Source of the DNA: Lachnospiraceae bacterium
GTDB taxonomy: Bacteria; Bacillota; Clostridia; Lachnospirales; Lachnospiraceae
Reading direction: 5' to 3'
Length of the DNA: 64,000 bases
Assembly (NCBI GenBank): GCA_017624835.1
Contig: JAGAMG010000033.1
Location: forward strand, 1 to 64,000
In this document: positions 8,219 to 16,348 of the stretch, piece by piece
Position numbering within the stretch: position 1 is the first letter of the stretch
How the letters are laid out: each line of letters begins with the position of its first letter
The notes under the pieces: generated by a model
Seen by the model: only the letters and a program-made list of their open reading frames with translations
Told to the model about the DNA's origin: nothing
The model's database searches: none
Position numbers and translations under genes: made by a program

Positions 8219-11200
8219 ATGAAAATGAATGACAGTAGTATTCGGATTCGGGCAATTCATGAGAAGGATTTGGAATGGATAGACCATCTTGACCGGGAAA
8301 AACAGGATTTGAAGGTTCCCTGTTTTTATAAGACTCCTAAGGAGAAATATACCGAGTTTTTAAGACCCTCATTGGATCTTTTACATTTTCGCAAGGTATG
8401 TGATGCGTTGCAGGAGACTACCGGGGAAAAGGTAATCTTTCGAAGAAATGATGTGGAATACACCGATGCTTTTTTGATGGTAACAAAAAGTGAAAATCAA
8501 AAGAATGTGGAGGAAGCGGCATTCTTGTACCAGCATGGTATTTATGAATCGGTGGACTTGGGAGAGTATGTCAGATATGTGCCGTATAAGCGTTCCGGCA
8601 ATGCTGCCAAGAAGGGAAAGCATATCTTTATCAGAGAGGATTTCTTTGATGAAATGATGGAGTGGACCTGGCTTGGTTATTCGCCCAAGAAATTAAAAAA
8701 TCTGCATCTGCCTTATGTGGAGCTAAAGGCTTATGAAGCATTGGTAAACAGTAATATTAAGGATGTGGTATACATTCATCCGGATGAAATATTGCTTTTG
8801 GACGATAAGAAAAATGTATTTTGGACATGGGCCACTATGGTAGACCAATATGAGGGTGAATTTTCTTTAGAGAGAAACCATATGATGATAAAAAATAATG
8901 TGTTTGACGGAGAGTGTCTGATTGATAATTCGGTCTTTGAGATGGCAAAAAAGGATGCAGGCATGATGCTTCTTCGTAACTTTTTTTTCAAGTCATGTGG
9001 ATTTCGGACGGATATTCAGGGCTATTACAGAGAGTACTTTGGCGATGAGTATGAAACGGCGACACTGAAGGATTATTTGGGAAATAAACGTCAGGTCAGA
9101 AAAATTAAAATGATTGTTACGGTAAGCTCCTTCAAGCTGTTTAAGTTTGCGCAGTTTTTTAGCCTGAATAGTTGGAATGATGGTCCCTTTGCATGGGGAA
9201 AGCGCATTGAGGTAAATGATGATGTAATGGCGGATGAGTCGATGTTTCTTTTCGATGATGAGAATGGAAATGCCTATGATTTGTGGTGCAGGAAGGTGGA
9301 GGAAAATGGCTGTGCTTTCGGTGTGGTAAAGCATGAAGAAGAGCATAGGGAAAAGAGAAGATTCACTTACCAGATGTTAAATCCCATGCATTTTTCAGAG
9401 GATGATATCAGGACTTTGATGGCGTCGGATATTGAGAAATTTGTAAAGCTACGCACGGACTGTGACTTTTACGAGTCCTATATCGGCGGAGGCAGGGAAA
9501 GTGATGTGGCGGCTTCTTACACTTCACAATTTATCGTGAATTTGGCGAGGAAAAATCCGCTTTTTCGCCAAACGGATATTTATAAAGAAAAGCGTAGCAA
9601 TGATTTGCGTAAGTTTAAACAAAAGCTGTATGAGGGAAAATTGGAAATAGAAGCGGATTATTATACCCTGTGCAGCATGCCTTGGGAGCTTTTGAACTAT
9701 TCCATAAATCCGGGAACTGCTTTTAAGCAGCCCATTCTGGAAAAGGGAGAAATGTATATTGCCGGTTTGCCGGAAGGAAAGCAGCTTACCTTATGCAGAA
9801 ATCCCCATGCCTGTGCCAGCAATGTGGTATATGCTACTAATCGTGTGATACCGGAATTGGAGAAATGGTTTTATTTTCGAAGGAAGGATGGCTTTAGCAA
9901 TATTGTGGTAATCTCTCCTTGGGAGTGGGATGTGATGGAGGCGTTAAACGGTGCGGATTTTGATTCGGACGAGGCTCTTGGCATTGAAAATGAAATTGTG
10001 TTAAAGCGTGCCAAGGAGTTGGGAGAGGATGAAAGGATATCGGCAGTGCCCCATGCAGACATTTCCTCTGACAAGAGGGGCGGAGTGGATATGGAGGATT
10101 TTGGACAGCAGTATAGGATTGATGATTCTCTTGCCGGGAATAAGATTGGTTTAATCAGTAATTACACTCAGGTACTGAATTCCTATTATTGGGATAGCTT
10201 TAGAGAGGATAGTCCATATGCTGCATGTCGGGATGAACTATATGATGACATCCAAATTTTAGCAGTGCTGATGGGTCTGGAAATTGATAAGGCAAAGCAT
10301 GCATATACCTTTGAGGCACAGCAGGTTGCCAAGGACATTATGGATAAGTATGCCCTAGAGGATGAGAATGGACGGAAACGCAGAAAACGCCCCATCTTTA
10401 TGTGCTATATTGATGAAAAGAGGCATGGAGAAGCAGCAAGAAAGGCGGCTGAAGGTCTGTGGCTGGATTGTCCCATGGATTATGTGGCAAAGAACGTTTA
10501 TAATTTGTATCGTACGGAGAAGGCGTTGGTGCAGTTAAAGCCTGAGAACACTATTTCCTTAGCGGAGGTGTTTGATGTTGAAGATTATAAGGGCTGTGAT
10601 GCCAAAAAGGTAGAAACGGTATTGACTAAGATGGAGGAATGTGTCAGAGAACTGAAAAAGACCAATATCAATAAAGCAGACCTTGAGTGGGCAGACAATG
10701 CGGCAAAAAAGGAGGCTTTGCTTTCGGATACCTATTTACTGATGGAAAAGAATAAAATTTCCCTAAAAGAAATGAAGAGAATCCTTTATCTTCTTTTGGA
10801 GAAGGAGCCAGCAGACAGAATGAAGAAAAAGGCGGCAGCGGAAGCCTTCTATGAATGCCTGTTGGTAAATAATAAGGAAGCAGTGGAAGAAATTTTAGGC
10901 GAAGCTTTTACATTTGCTCAAAGTAAGGATGGTAATGCCGGGAAGGATTATATAGAACGGAGCAAGCAGGTCGGAGAGAAGAAACAGATTAATTATGCTA
11001 AGTGTAATAAGCTGTTTGAAAAGTTTCTTGGGACGGATTATAGGAAAAAAGAAGCAAGGACTCTCTTTGGGGCTAAGATAAAGAAGGAAAAGAATCTATT
11101 GAATATTGCATATATGCTACAGACCGTGCTTGAGAAACGTAAGTTTGCAGTGTTAAAGACGGAAAAGCTGATGTCCCTTGCCATACTGTATCAGGTTTGG

Positions 11201-11248
11201 CCCGGTCTTTTATTGGAATGTGTGCAAAAAGATTGTGTAAAAATGTGA
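8219..11248 (+). CDS. Putative two-barrel RNA polymerase-like protein (QDE-1/YonO-type)
   Basis: A 1009-residue protein with signatures of both double-psi beta-barrels of the RNA polymerase superfamily. In the putative first barrel, DGECLIDNS begins at D230 and is followed by LLRNFFFKSCGFRT, where K258 fits the conserved barrel-1 lysine. In the putative second barrel, LCRNP (R527-P529) precedes NGADFDSDEAL, with D580, D582 and D584 forming the DxDxD metal triad; cellular polymerases have NADFDGD and RdRPs DLDGD at this place. An earlier YKRSGNAAKKGKHIFI resembles the segment found in YonO-like and crAss-like phage polymerases. The C-terminal 400 residues are helical and charged, without a recognised domain. 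The Shine-Dalgarno is weak; translation is probably coupled to the upstream stop 8 bp away. Promoter use, template type and activity are unknown. Confidence 0.75.
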   Translation: MKMNDSSIRIRAIHEKDLEWIDHLDREKQDLKVPCFYKTPKEKYTEFLRPSLDLLHFRKVCDALQETTGEKVIFRRNDVEYTDAFLMVTKSENQKNVEEAAFLYQHGIYESVDLGEYVRYVPYKRSGNAAKKGKHIFIREDFFDEMMEWTWLGYSPKKLKNLHLPYVELKAYEALVNSNIKDVVYIHPDEILLLDDKKNVFWTWATMVDQYEGEFSLERNHMMIKNNVFDGECLIDNSVFEMAKKDAGMMLLRNFFFKSCGFRTDIQGYYREYFGDEYETATLKDYLGNKRQVRKIKMIVTVSSFKLFKFAQFFSLNSWNDGPFAWGKRIEVNDDVMADESMFLFDDENGNAYDLWCRKVEENGCAFGVVKHEEEHREKRRFTYQMLNPMHFSEDDIRTLMASDIEKFVKLRTDCDFYESYIGGGRESDVAASYTSQFIVNLARKNPLFRQTDIYKEKRSNDLRKFKQKLYEGKLEIEADYYTLCSMPWELLNYSINPGTAFKQPILEKGEMYIAGLPEGKQLTLCRNPHACASNVVYATNRVIPELEKWFYFRRKDGFSNIVVISPWEWDVMEALNGADFDSDEALGIENEIVLKRAKELGEDERISAVPHADISSDKRGGVDMEDFGQQYRIDDSLAGNKIGLISNYTQVLNSYYWDSFREDSPYAACRDELYDDIQILAVLMGLEIDKAKHAYTFEAQQVAKDIMDKYALEDENGRKRRKRPIFMCYIDEKRHGEAARKAAEGLWLDCPMDYVAKNVYNLYRTEKALVQLKPENTISLAEVFDVEDYKGCDAKKVETVLTKMEECVRELKKTNINKADLEWADNAAKKEALLSDTYLLMEKNKISLKEMKRILYLLLEKEPADRMKKKAAAEAFYECLLVNNKEAVEEILGEAFTFAQSKDGNAGKDYIERSKQVGEKKQINYAKCNKLFEKFLGTDYRKKEARTLFGAKIKKEKNLLNIAYMLQTVLEKRKFAVLKTEKLMSLAILYQVWPGLLLECVQKDCVKM

Positions 11249-11271
11249 AAATGCAAAAAACTGAATTTTGA

Positions 11272-11308
11272 AACAGCGAGAACTTGCGAGTTTTCGCTGT
11301 TTTTTTGT
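11272..11308 (+). terminator. Strong intrinsic terminator after the polymerase-like gene
   Basis: A 13-bp stem (11272-11284 with 11289-11301, one G-T pair), a TGCG loop and a T7 tract. It separates the AAA-Sel1-polymerase operon from the ClpP operon. Confidence 0.9.
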
Positions 11309-11357
11309 GCCGGGCTTTGCGTCTATATGAAATAGAAAAGAAAGCGAGGACAAAATC

Positions 11358-11948
11358 ATGATGAATGAATTTAACACACCAAACATTATTCGGGAGACAA
11401 ACTTAGGCTTTTCCACTTATCGTATTGTGGATGATATGCTGTCCCACCGGGAAATTCAATGCGTGGGAGAAATCAACGCAGAATCGGTGTACTCTCTGAT
11501 TATGCAGCTTCAATACTTGCAGAGAGAGGATCCCAATGGGGAAATTACCATGTACATCAATAGTCCGGGTGGCGAGGTTACCAGCGGACTGGCATTGTAT
11601 GATGTGATGCAGGCCATATCAGCGCCCATCCGAACCGTGTGTGTGGGAACTGCGGCAAGTATGGCATCCATCCTTTTTGCCTGTGGACAGAAACGGGAAA
11701 TGCTGCCTCATGCAGCGATTATGATTCATGACCCGCTTATCCGGGGCGGCGTGGGAGGAAGTGCCCTGAAGCTCCAGGCAATCAGTGAGGATTTAATGCG
11801 TACCAGGACTTTGATAGCAGAGATTTTGGCAAAGCATACGGGGCATACTCTGGAAGAAATTTACGAGAAAACCGCAAACGATACCTTTTTCTATGGCGAA
11901 GAGGCTGTGGAATACGGACTTGCAGATAAGATTATTTATAGCATCTAG
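11358..11948 (+). CDS. clpP: ClpP-type serine protease
   Basis: A 196-residue ClpP-fold peptidase with a complete catalytic triad: S101 in GTAASMAS, H124 in MIHDP and D175 in ANDTFF. MYINSPGGEVTSGLALYD is the ClpP oxyanion strand region. GAGGA lies 7 nt before ATG 11358. No Clp ATPase is adjacent; instead it leads an operon with a VirD4-like ATPase and an Hsp70-like protein. The S-to-H spacing is two residues shorter than in E. coli ClpP, and it differs from housekeeping ClpP in being embedded here, so it is probably a specialised paralogue. The partner unfoldase could be ClpX/ClpC from elsewhere or, more speculatively, the triple AAA+ protein upstream. Confidence 0.9.
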   Translation: MMNEFNTPNIIRETNLGFSTYRIVDDMLSHREIQCVGEINAESVYSLIMQLQYLQREDPNGEITMYINSPGGEVTSGLALYDVMQAISAPIRTVCVGTAASMASILFACGQKREMLPHAAIMIHDPLIRGGVGGSALKLQAISEDLMRTRTLIAEILAKHTGHTLEEIYEKTANDTFFYGEEAVEYGLADKIIYSI

Positions 11949-11960
11949 GAGGGATTGCAT

Positions 11961-13358
11961 ATGAAGAATACGAAAAGATACTTAACAAATGGCTATTGTA
12001 TTTCTAACAACACTTGGGAAACAGGATTAAATAATAACGATTTGATTTGTGGAGCTACCGGCTGTGGTAAGACCAGAGGCTATGTCATTCCCAATATCAA
12101 AATGTCCGAAGAAAGCATGATTATATGTGATACCAAGGGAATGCTCTATGGAGAACTGGCAGAAGACTTGCGAAGCAGGGGATATCGGGTGATGAATCTG
12201 GATCTTGTAGGCGATGAAAGTGAGTATGGTTACAATCCTTTTCTCTATATCCGTAAGAATCAGAAAACAGGGCTTTATCGGGAGGATGATATCCATAAGC
12301 TGGCAAATGCTATTTGTCCAATGGAGGATTCCGAACAGCCTTTTTGGGAGAATGCGTCTAAGATGTTTTTAGAAGCGTTAATTGCTTACACTCTGGAGGC
12401 ATTTCCAAGAGAATATCACAACTTTGATACCGTAAGAAGATTGGCGGTGCAGCTTGGAGACTGCGACCCCAATGAAGGCGGTTCTGTGGATAAGCAATGC
12501 AGAATTGGTGTCAGAGGTGCCTATCTGCGCAAATTTGATAGTGTATGTAATACTTACACGGAAGAGAAGGAACCGGTATACCTTCTGTCCAAGGTGGAAA
12601 TTTGTCAGGCAGCAGGAAGACAGGCTGTATACCATTATGGCTTTTCTTCCATGATTATGGAATTGGAAGCCCGTAAGCCGGATTCCATAGCTGCTAAGTT
12701 ATATAATATGTTTAAGTCCTGTACGAAAGCGGAAAAGATGTATGCCTCCATTATGGGGATACTGGCAGAGAAATTAAATCCCCTCATCAGTAATGAGCTG
12801 ATTGCGGTGTATAAAAATCCCAAACAGATTTCCTTTGAGGAGTTTGGGTGTAGAAAGACAGCTTTGTTTTTGACCGTCAGTGACACGGACAGAACCAAGG
12901 ATATGTTGGCAAATGTTATGTACACACAGGCTTTGGACTGTCTGGTTCGCAGTGCGGACAGGGATTATAGGGAACATCGACTGCCGGTTCCGGTACGCTT
13001 TATTCTGGATGATTTTGCGGCAAGTGCCATTATTCCGGACTTTGACAATATTATATCGGTTATCCGTTCCAGAGAAATTTCTGTGAGCATAATTGTACAG
13101 AGCATTTCCCAGTTATATGACAAGTATGGGTTGCAGAAGGCAGCAACCATTCTGAATAATTGTGACCATATCATATATCTGGGCGGGCAGGATATTGCCA
13201 CTGCCGAATATATTTCGAAACGGGCAAATAAGACCTTATCCTCTATTATTGAGCAGCCTATAACAGCAAGTTATCTGTTAGAGAGGGGCTCCAAAGCAAT
13301 CTATTTACAAGGTAAAAATAATACAACGATGAAAGGTGGTATGAGCTATGGTATTTAG
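11961..13358 (+). CDS. VirD4/TraG-like ATPase lacking membrane anchor
   Basis: A 465-residue P-loop ATPase of the type IV coupling protein superfamily. Walker A is GATGCGKT at residues 31-38. Walker B is FILDDFA with D350-D351, where typical TraG has LDEF. It is followed by the family hallmark IPDFDNIISVIRSREI and SIIVQSISQLYDKYG. The C-terminal AEYISKRANKTL segment also fits TraG. Start 11961 has AGGAGGG 7 nt upstream. Unlike true conjugation coupling proteins it has no N-terminal transmembrane helices, and there is no relaxase or mating-channel gene in the window. It may therefore move protein or nucleic acid within this cluster, or serve the adjacent Tad-type apparatus. Confidence 0.85.
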   Translation: MKNTKRYLTNGYCISNNTWETGLNNNDLICGATGCGKTRGYVIPNIKMSEESMIICDTKGMLYGELAEDLRSRGYRVMNLDLVGDESEYGYNPFLYIRKNQKTGLYREDDIHKLANAICPMEDSEQPFWENASKMFLEALIAYTLEAFPREYHNFDTVRRLAVQLGDCDPNEGGSVDKQCRIGVRGAYLRKFDSVCNTYTEEKEPVYLLSKVEICQAAGRQAVYHYGFSSMIMELEARKPDSIAAKLYNMFKSCTKAEKMYASIMGILAEKLNPLISNELIAVYKNPKQISFEEFGCRKTALFLTVSDTDRTKDMLANVMYTQALDCLVRSADRDYREHRLPVPVRFILDDFAASAIIPDFDNIISVIRSREISVSIIVQSISQLYDKYGLQKAATILNNCDHIIYLGGQDIATAEYISKRANKTLSSIIEQPITASYLLERGSKAIYLQGKNNTTMKGGMSYGI

Positions 13359-13758
13359 GAAAGAGGCAAAAGAAAAAGTATTATTAGAGACAACATTTCA
13401 GGTACGCAAGTGTCTGGAATACACCATGGACAAAATTGAAAGAGAGCATGAGGAGAATGGCGAATTTTTATCCATTGAGGATTTTATCAGGCGGATGCTG
13501 AAGGCCAATCTGGATATTCATGCTTTTACAGTGCTTTCAGACTGGCTTCCAATGGAATTTCCCGGGGATGGAGATGAAACAATGCTCCGTCAGGTACTGG
13601 CACTGATGGGGTATGACCCGGAGTATACTGCGGCTCCGGATATTGAGGTGTATCCTCTTTCACATTGGAACAAGCCGGGAAATGCAAGCTTTTTGCAGGA
13701 TTGGGACGACCCGGAGCTTTGGGACGATGAGGATCCGGATGAATTGCCTTTTAACTAA
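13348..13758 (+). CDS. Unknown acidic protein, 136 aa
   Basis: Family not recognised. The N-terminal half is predicted helical (VLLETTFQVRKCLEYTMDKIEREHEE), and the C-terminus is very acidic (DWDDPELWDDEDPDELPFN). No signal or membrane segment. It starts 11 bp before the stop of the VirD4-like gene, with AAAGGTGG 9 nt upstream, so the two are coupled and may form a complex. The Hsp70-like gene follows after 16 bp. Confidence 0.7.
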   Translation: MVFRKEAKEKVLLETTFQVRKCLEYTMDKIEREHEENGEFLSIEDFIRRMLKANLDIHAFTVLSDWLPMEFPGDGDETMLRQVLALMGYDPEYTAAPDIEVYPLSHWNKPGNASFLQDWDDPELWDDEDPDELPFN

Positions 13759-13774
13759 GAAAATGGAGGGAAAA

Positions 13775-15532
13775 ATGATTAAAACAATATATAAATTAGC
13801 TACCATGGCCACGGAGCTTGGAGGAACGGTATACGAAATTGCACAGGGCGGAGGTCTTTTATCTGCCGTCCGTTTCTTAGAGCTTCACACGAAAAAGGAG
13901 GATGAGAAACTGCCGGAAAATGTGCTGCTTGTGACAGAAGCATATGTGCGTTTTGCAGATAGGGAAGAGTTGGACAGAATCTTTTTATATCATGAGAATA
14001 TGCAGTCAGATAATGCAAGAACCGATAGGGAACTGTTAAAAGAAGGCAGTATAGAAGATGGGAAGTTGGTTATTTTGTATGAAAGACTTTCCGGTCTGGC
14101 GGCAAAGGGATATCATTGTATTTACAGACGTTCGGCAGATGGACATAACGGAAGAGCCTTTGCCCATTATCATGCAGCATTCGGAGAAAACAAAAGGATG
14201 ATACCCTTTCAAATGTGGGACAGTAGTGCTTATTTTATGGGGAACGGACATAATCGGGCATTGCTGGTAACAACGAATTTTGAACAAGTTTTTGTGATGC
14301 CGGATATTCAGGCAGTGCGGGAGAGTATTTGGGTGGTTCATGCCGAGCAGTTGATAAGAGAAAAATATGATGTGCAGTTTTATGCGGAAAGAATGCGTTG
14401 GAAAAAAGAAGAGGGGGAATTTCCTGAGGAATATATGAGATTACAATATCAGATAGAATTTATGAAGGAAAACTATCCTGAAATATATGAGTTGATATGG
14501 CGCAGAAAGGAATTGCAAAGGCTTGAGGGAGCCAAAGTAACGTTAGGAATCTGCATGGATTATTACAGTAGCTTTGCCGTATGTATGATGCCAGATGGGA
14601 CGATAAGCAAAATTCCCAATGTGGAGTGTGAGGGTGAAATGTCCGATATTATAAAGAAAGTGATTATTTCCGCAGAAGAGACCTATAAGGTTACAGTGGC
14701 CAAGGTATATTTTACCTTGGTAGATAATGGAAATGATTGTGCGAAGATTCCTGCTTTTGAAGATTTTGTAAAACAAGGCTTACCGGAAGCGGAGTATGTG
14801 GACTATTATACTGCCATAATGCATGCCTATGCCGGGGACGAAGCTGTAAAGGGGATGAAAGAGAATGATATTACCCTGTTGTGTGATTTTAGTGAAGCGC
14901 GGATGGCGTGGACAGTGATAAGAAAGTGCAAACAGGGTAGCCATGAAAAAATTTACAGGACAGAAGAGCCTTATCCGGAGGATGGAATCTATTATCTGGA
15001 TGAAGATTTCTCCCATGTATACGAGGAAACTTTTCAGGATGTGTATGAGGACGAATTTGGAGACCCCGTAGTTCCGGGATTGCGTGAGGTGATGTGGAGT
15101 GATATGGATCATTTTATGTTGGATGAGGCGCTTAGGGAGCTTGGAATTAATGGTTGGAAGCGGGAGAACAGGAAAGCGTTTCATAAGATGCATTGTGATT
15201 GGATTCGTATTAAGAGACAGCTTTTACGAAATGACAGTGCGCCCATTCGGTTTCAGAACAGCTACCTGTCCATTACCATGGATTATCCTATCGAAAGATT
15301 TGAGAAATGCTTTGCCCCTATTTTGAGAAATTGTGATGATATCTTGAGAGTGCTGTTTCAAGAATCGGGGGTGTCAAAGGAAGCACTTTCCGTAATACTG
15401 CTTATGGGTGAAACCTGTGAGTATCCCTTTGTACAAAAGCATTTGGAAGAAGTAATCGGGAAAAAGATAGGTATAGTAAATATGTTAGAATGTGTGGCTG
15501 CGCGAGGTGCAATATTATCGAAAGCTATATAG
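13775..15532 (+). CDS. Hsp70-like actin-fold protein with degenerate phosphate loops
   Basis: A 585-residue protein. Residues 1-255 have no family I recognise. Residues about 255-585 follow the actin/Hsp70 fold: phosphate-1-like LGICMDYYSSF (G258 onward) in place of the canonical GIDLGTTNS, a phosphate-2-like ITLLCDFSEARMAW, and the adenosine-side ILLMGETCEYPFVQ (L543 onward) followed by GKKIGIVNMLECVAARGAIL, closely matching the Hsp70 C-terminal ATPase motif. The loop changes suggest weakened ATP hydrolysis. No substrate-binding domain of DnaK type is evident. Start 13775 has GGAGGG 4 nt upstream; an in-frame upstream ATG at 13613 lies inside the preceding gene and lacks a ribosome site. It probably acts as an ATP-responsive switch or chaperone for the ClpP/VirD4-like neighbours. 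Confidence 0.7.
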   Translation: MIKTIYKLATMATELGGTVYEIAQGGGLLSAVRFLELHTKKEDEKLPENVLLVTEAYVRFADREELDRIFLYHENMQSDNARTDRELLKEGSIEDGKLVILYERLSGLAAKGYHCIYRRSADGHNGRAFAHYHAAFGENKRMIPFQMWDSSAYFMGNGHNRALLVTTNFEQVFVMPDIQAVRESIWVVHAEQLIREKYDVQFYAERMRWKKEEGEFPEEYMRLQYQIEFMKENYPEIYELIWRRKELQRLEGAKVTLGICMDYYSSFAVCMMPDGTISKIPNVECEGEMSDIIKKVIISAEETYKVTVAKVYFTLVDNGNDCAKIPAFEDFVKQGLPEAEYVDYYTAIMHAYAGDEAVKGMKENDITLLCDFSEARMAWTVIRKCKQGSHEKIYRTEEPYPEDGIYYLDEDFSHVYEETFQDVYEDEFGDPVVPGLREVMWSDMDHFMLDEALRELGINGWKRENRKAFHKMHCDWIRIKRQLLRNDSAPIRFQNSYLSITMDYPIERFEKCFAPILRNCDDILRVLFQESGVSKEALSVILLMGETCEYPFVQKHLEEVIGKKIGIVNMLECVAARGAILSKAI

Positions 15533-15543
15533 GGAGGTGCTTT

Positions 15544-15888
15544 ATGGCATTTGAGATTACAGCAAATAATTTGGAAAGAAACTCGGAGATAAAAACATTA
15601 AAGCTTCAAAGTGAGGAGTATGCAGTAACGATATTTTATTATGGTGATTATAAAGCAGATATGAAGGCAGGAAGAGGCCTAGTAAGTAATTTGTCTATGC
15701 GCTGTAAAGCAAAAGGAGAGGGATTTCCATTAGTCTGTATGAGTGGAATGGTGTTGCTGGAAGTGCCGGCACATATAGTAAATGTTAGGGAAATTGAAGG
15801 GTTAAAGAATAGCTTGGATGTGGCGGGGAAAGCAGCCATTGAATTGCAGGAAATCTTGCAAAAATATTTCAATATTATTCCGCAATAG
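15544..15888 (+). CDS. Unknown small protein, 114 aa
   Basis: Not recognised. Mixed alpha/beta composition with FEITANNLERNSEI at the start and a C-terminal helix (SLDVAGKAAIELQEILQKYF). No signal peptide or membrane segment. AGGGAGG at 15531-15537 gives good spacing to ATG 15544, and only 11 bp separate it from the Hsp70-like gene, so it closes the ClpP-VirD4-Hsp70 operon. Possible accessory subunit. Confidence 0.65.
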   Translation: MAFEITANNLERNSEIKTLKLQSEEYAVTIFYYGDYKADMKAGRGLVSNLSMRCKAKGEGFPLVCMSGMVLLEVPAHIVNVREIEGLKNSLDVAGKAAIELQEILQKYFNIIPQ

Positions 15889-15922
15889 TTTTCTTCCTGT
15901 CAGGAAGAAAGGGATTAAAAAG

Positions 15923-15963
15923 AGAAATGGCGGATATCTAAGAGATATCTACCATTTCTTTTT
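15923..15963. terminator. Bidirectional terminator between the ClpP operon and the small membrane peptide
   Basis: Outer stem AGAAATGG/CCATTTCT and inner stem GATATCT/AGATATC with a T5 run on the plus strand (ending in the 15959-15963 region) and a CTTTTT run on the minus strand. It can end both convergent transcripts. A second perfect hairpin without T tract (TTTCTTCC/GGAAGAAA) lies at about 15890-15910. Confidence 0.75.
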
Positions 15964-16075
15964 AGCTTTCCGTGTTGTCTGTTTCAGCAGCAACTGCGGA
16001 TACTACGGAAGAAACCACTGCAATTACCACTGCAATAATAATAATTAATAAACCGCCACCTAATACAACGAACAT
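15962..16075 (-). CDS. 37-aa hydrophobic membrane peptide
   Basis: A short reading frame starting at ATG 16075-16073 with AAGGAG 8 nt upstream (16084-16089). The product is MFVVLGGG, then a long stretch of Ile, Val and Ala (LLIIIIAVVIAVVSSVV), ending in a short polar tail. This is a single transmembrane helix. It has its own sigma-A promoter (16116-16145) and a terminator, so a real transcript is likely. It stands divergent to the Tad operon. Family unknown; a small membrane regulator or a toxin-like peptide are both possible. Confidence 0.6.
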   Translation of the reverse strand: MFVVLGGGLLIIIIAVVIAVVSSVVSAVAAETDNTES

Positions 16076-16115
16076 GATAAATCTCCTTTCGGTAAGAGAA
16101 TCTTGCTTTGCAAGT

Positions 16116-16145
16116 AGTATAACACATCTTAAGGAAAAGTTTCAA
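16116..16145 (-). promoter_or_regulatory. Promoter of the 37-aa membrane peptide
   Basis: On the minus strand TTGAAA (16145-16140), 18-bp spacer, TATACT (16121-16116), followed by a roughly 35-nt leader and the AAGGAG site. Confidence 0.6.
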
Positions 16146-16203
16146 TAGCTTGTACAAGATAATTGTTTTTATGCAATGTGAATAAAAAAGTTTGGAAAAG
16201 GGG

Positions 16204-16232
16204 TTGACATATTGGGTAAAACGATGTAAATT
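16204..16232 (+). promoter_or_regulatory. Sigma-A promoter of the Tad pilus operon
   Basis: TTGACA at 16204-16209, 17-bp spacer, TAAATT at 16227-16232. The leader of about 110 nt contains a CTGCTTAGCAG-type imperfect repeat at about 16240-16265 that could form RNA structure. Confidence 0.75.
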
Positions 16233-16348
16233 AAGAACTGCTTAGCAGTGTCTGCTGCTTAGTATCTATTATTCAAGTCAATTCGAACAATGTTACCATT
16301 ATTTTTACAACCGGTTTGTTTATTGTATGCCGTATTTTTATAGGAGGG

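Noticed and set aside
13613-13774. Longer N-terminus for the Hsp70-like protein
   Set aside because: The extension overlaps the preceding gene in another frame and has no ribosome site, while GGAGGG lies before ATG 13775.
3411-15888. Prophage or integrative conjugative element, because of a YonO-like polymerase and a TraG-like ATPase
   Set aside because: No integrase, relaxase, capsid, portal, terminase or mating-channel gene, and no flanking direct repeats or tRNA end were seen.
16235-16265. T-box or other riboswitch in the Tad leader
   Set aside because: Only a short imperfect CTGCTTAGCAG repeat is present, without conserved aptamer elements.
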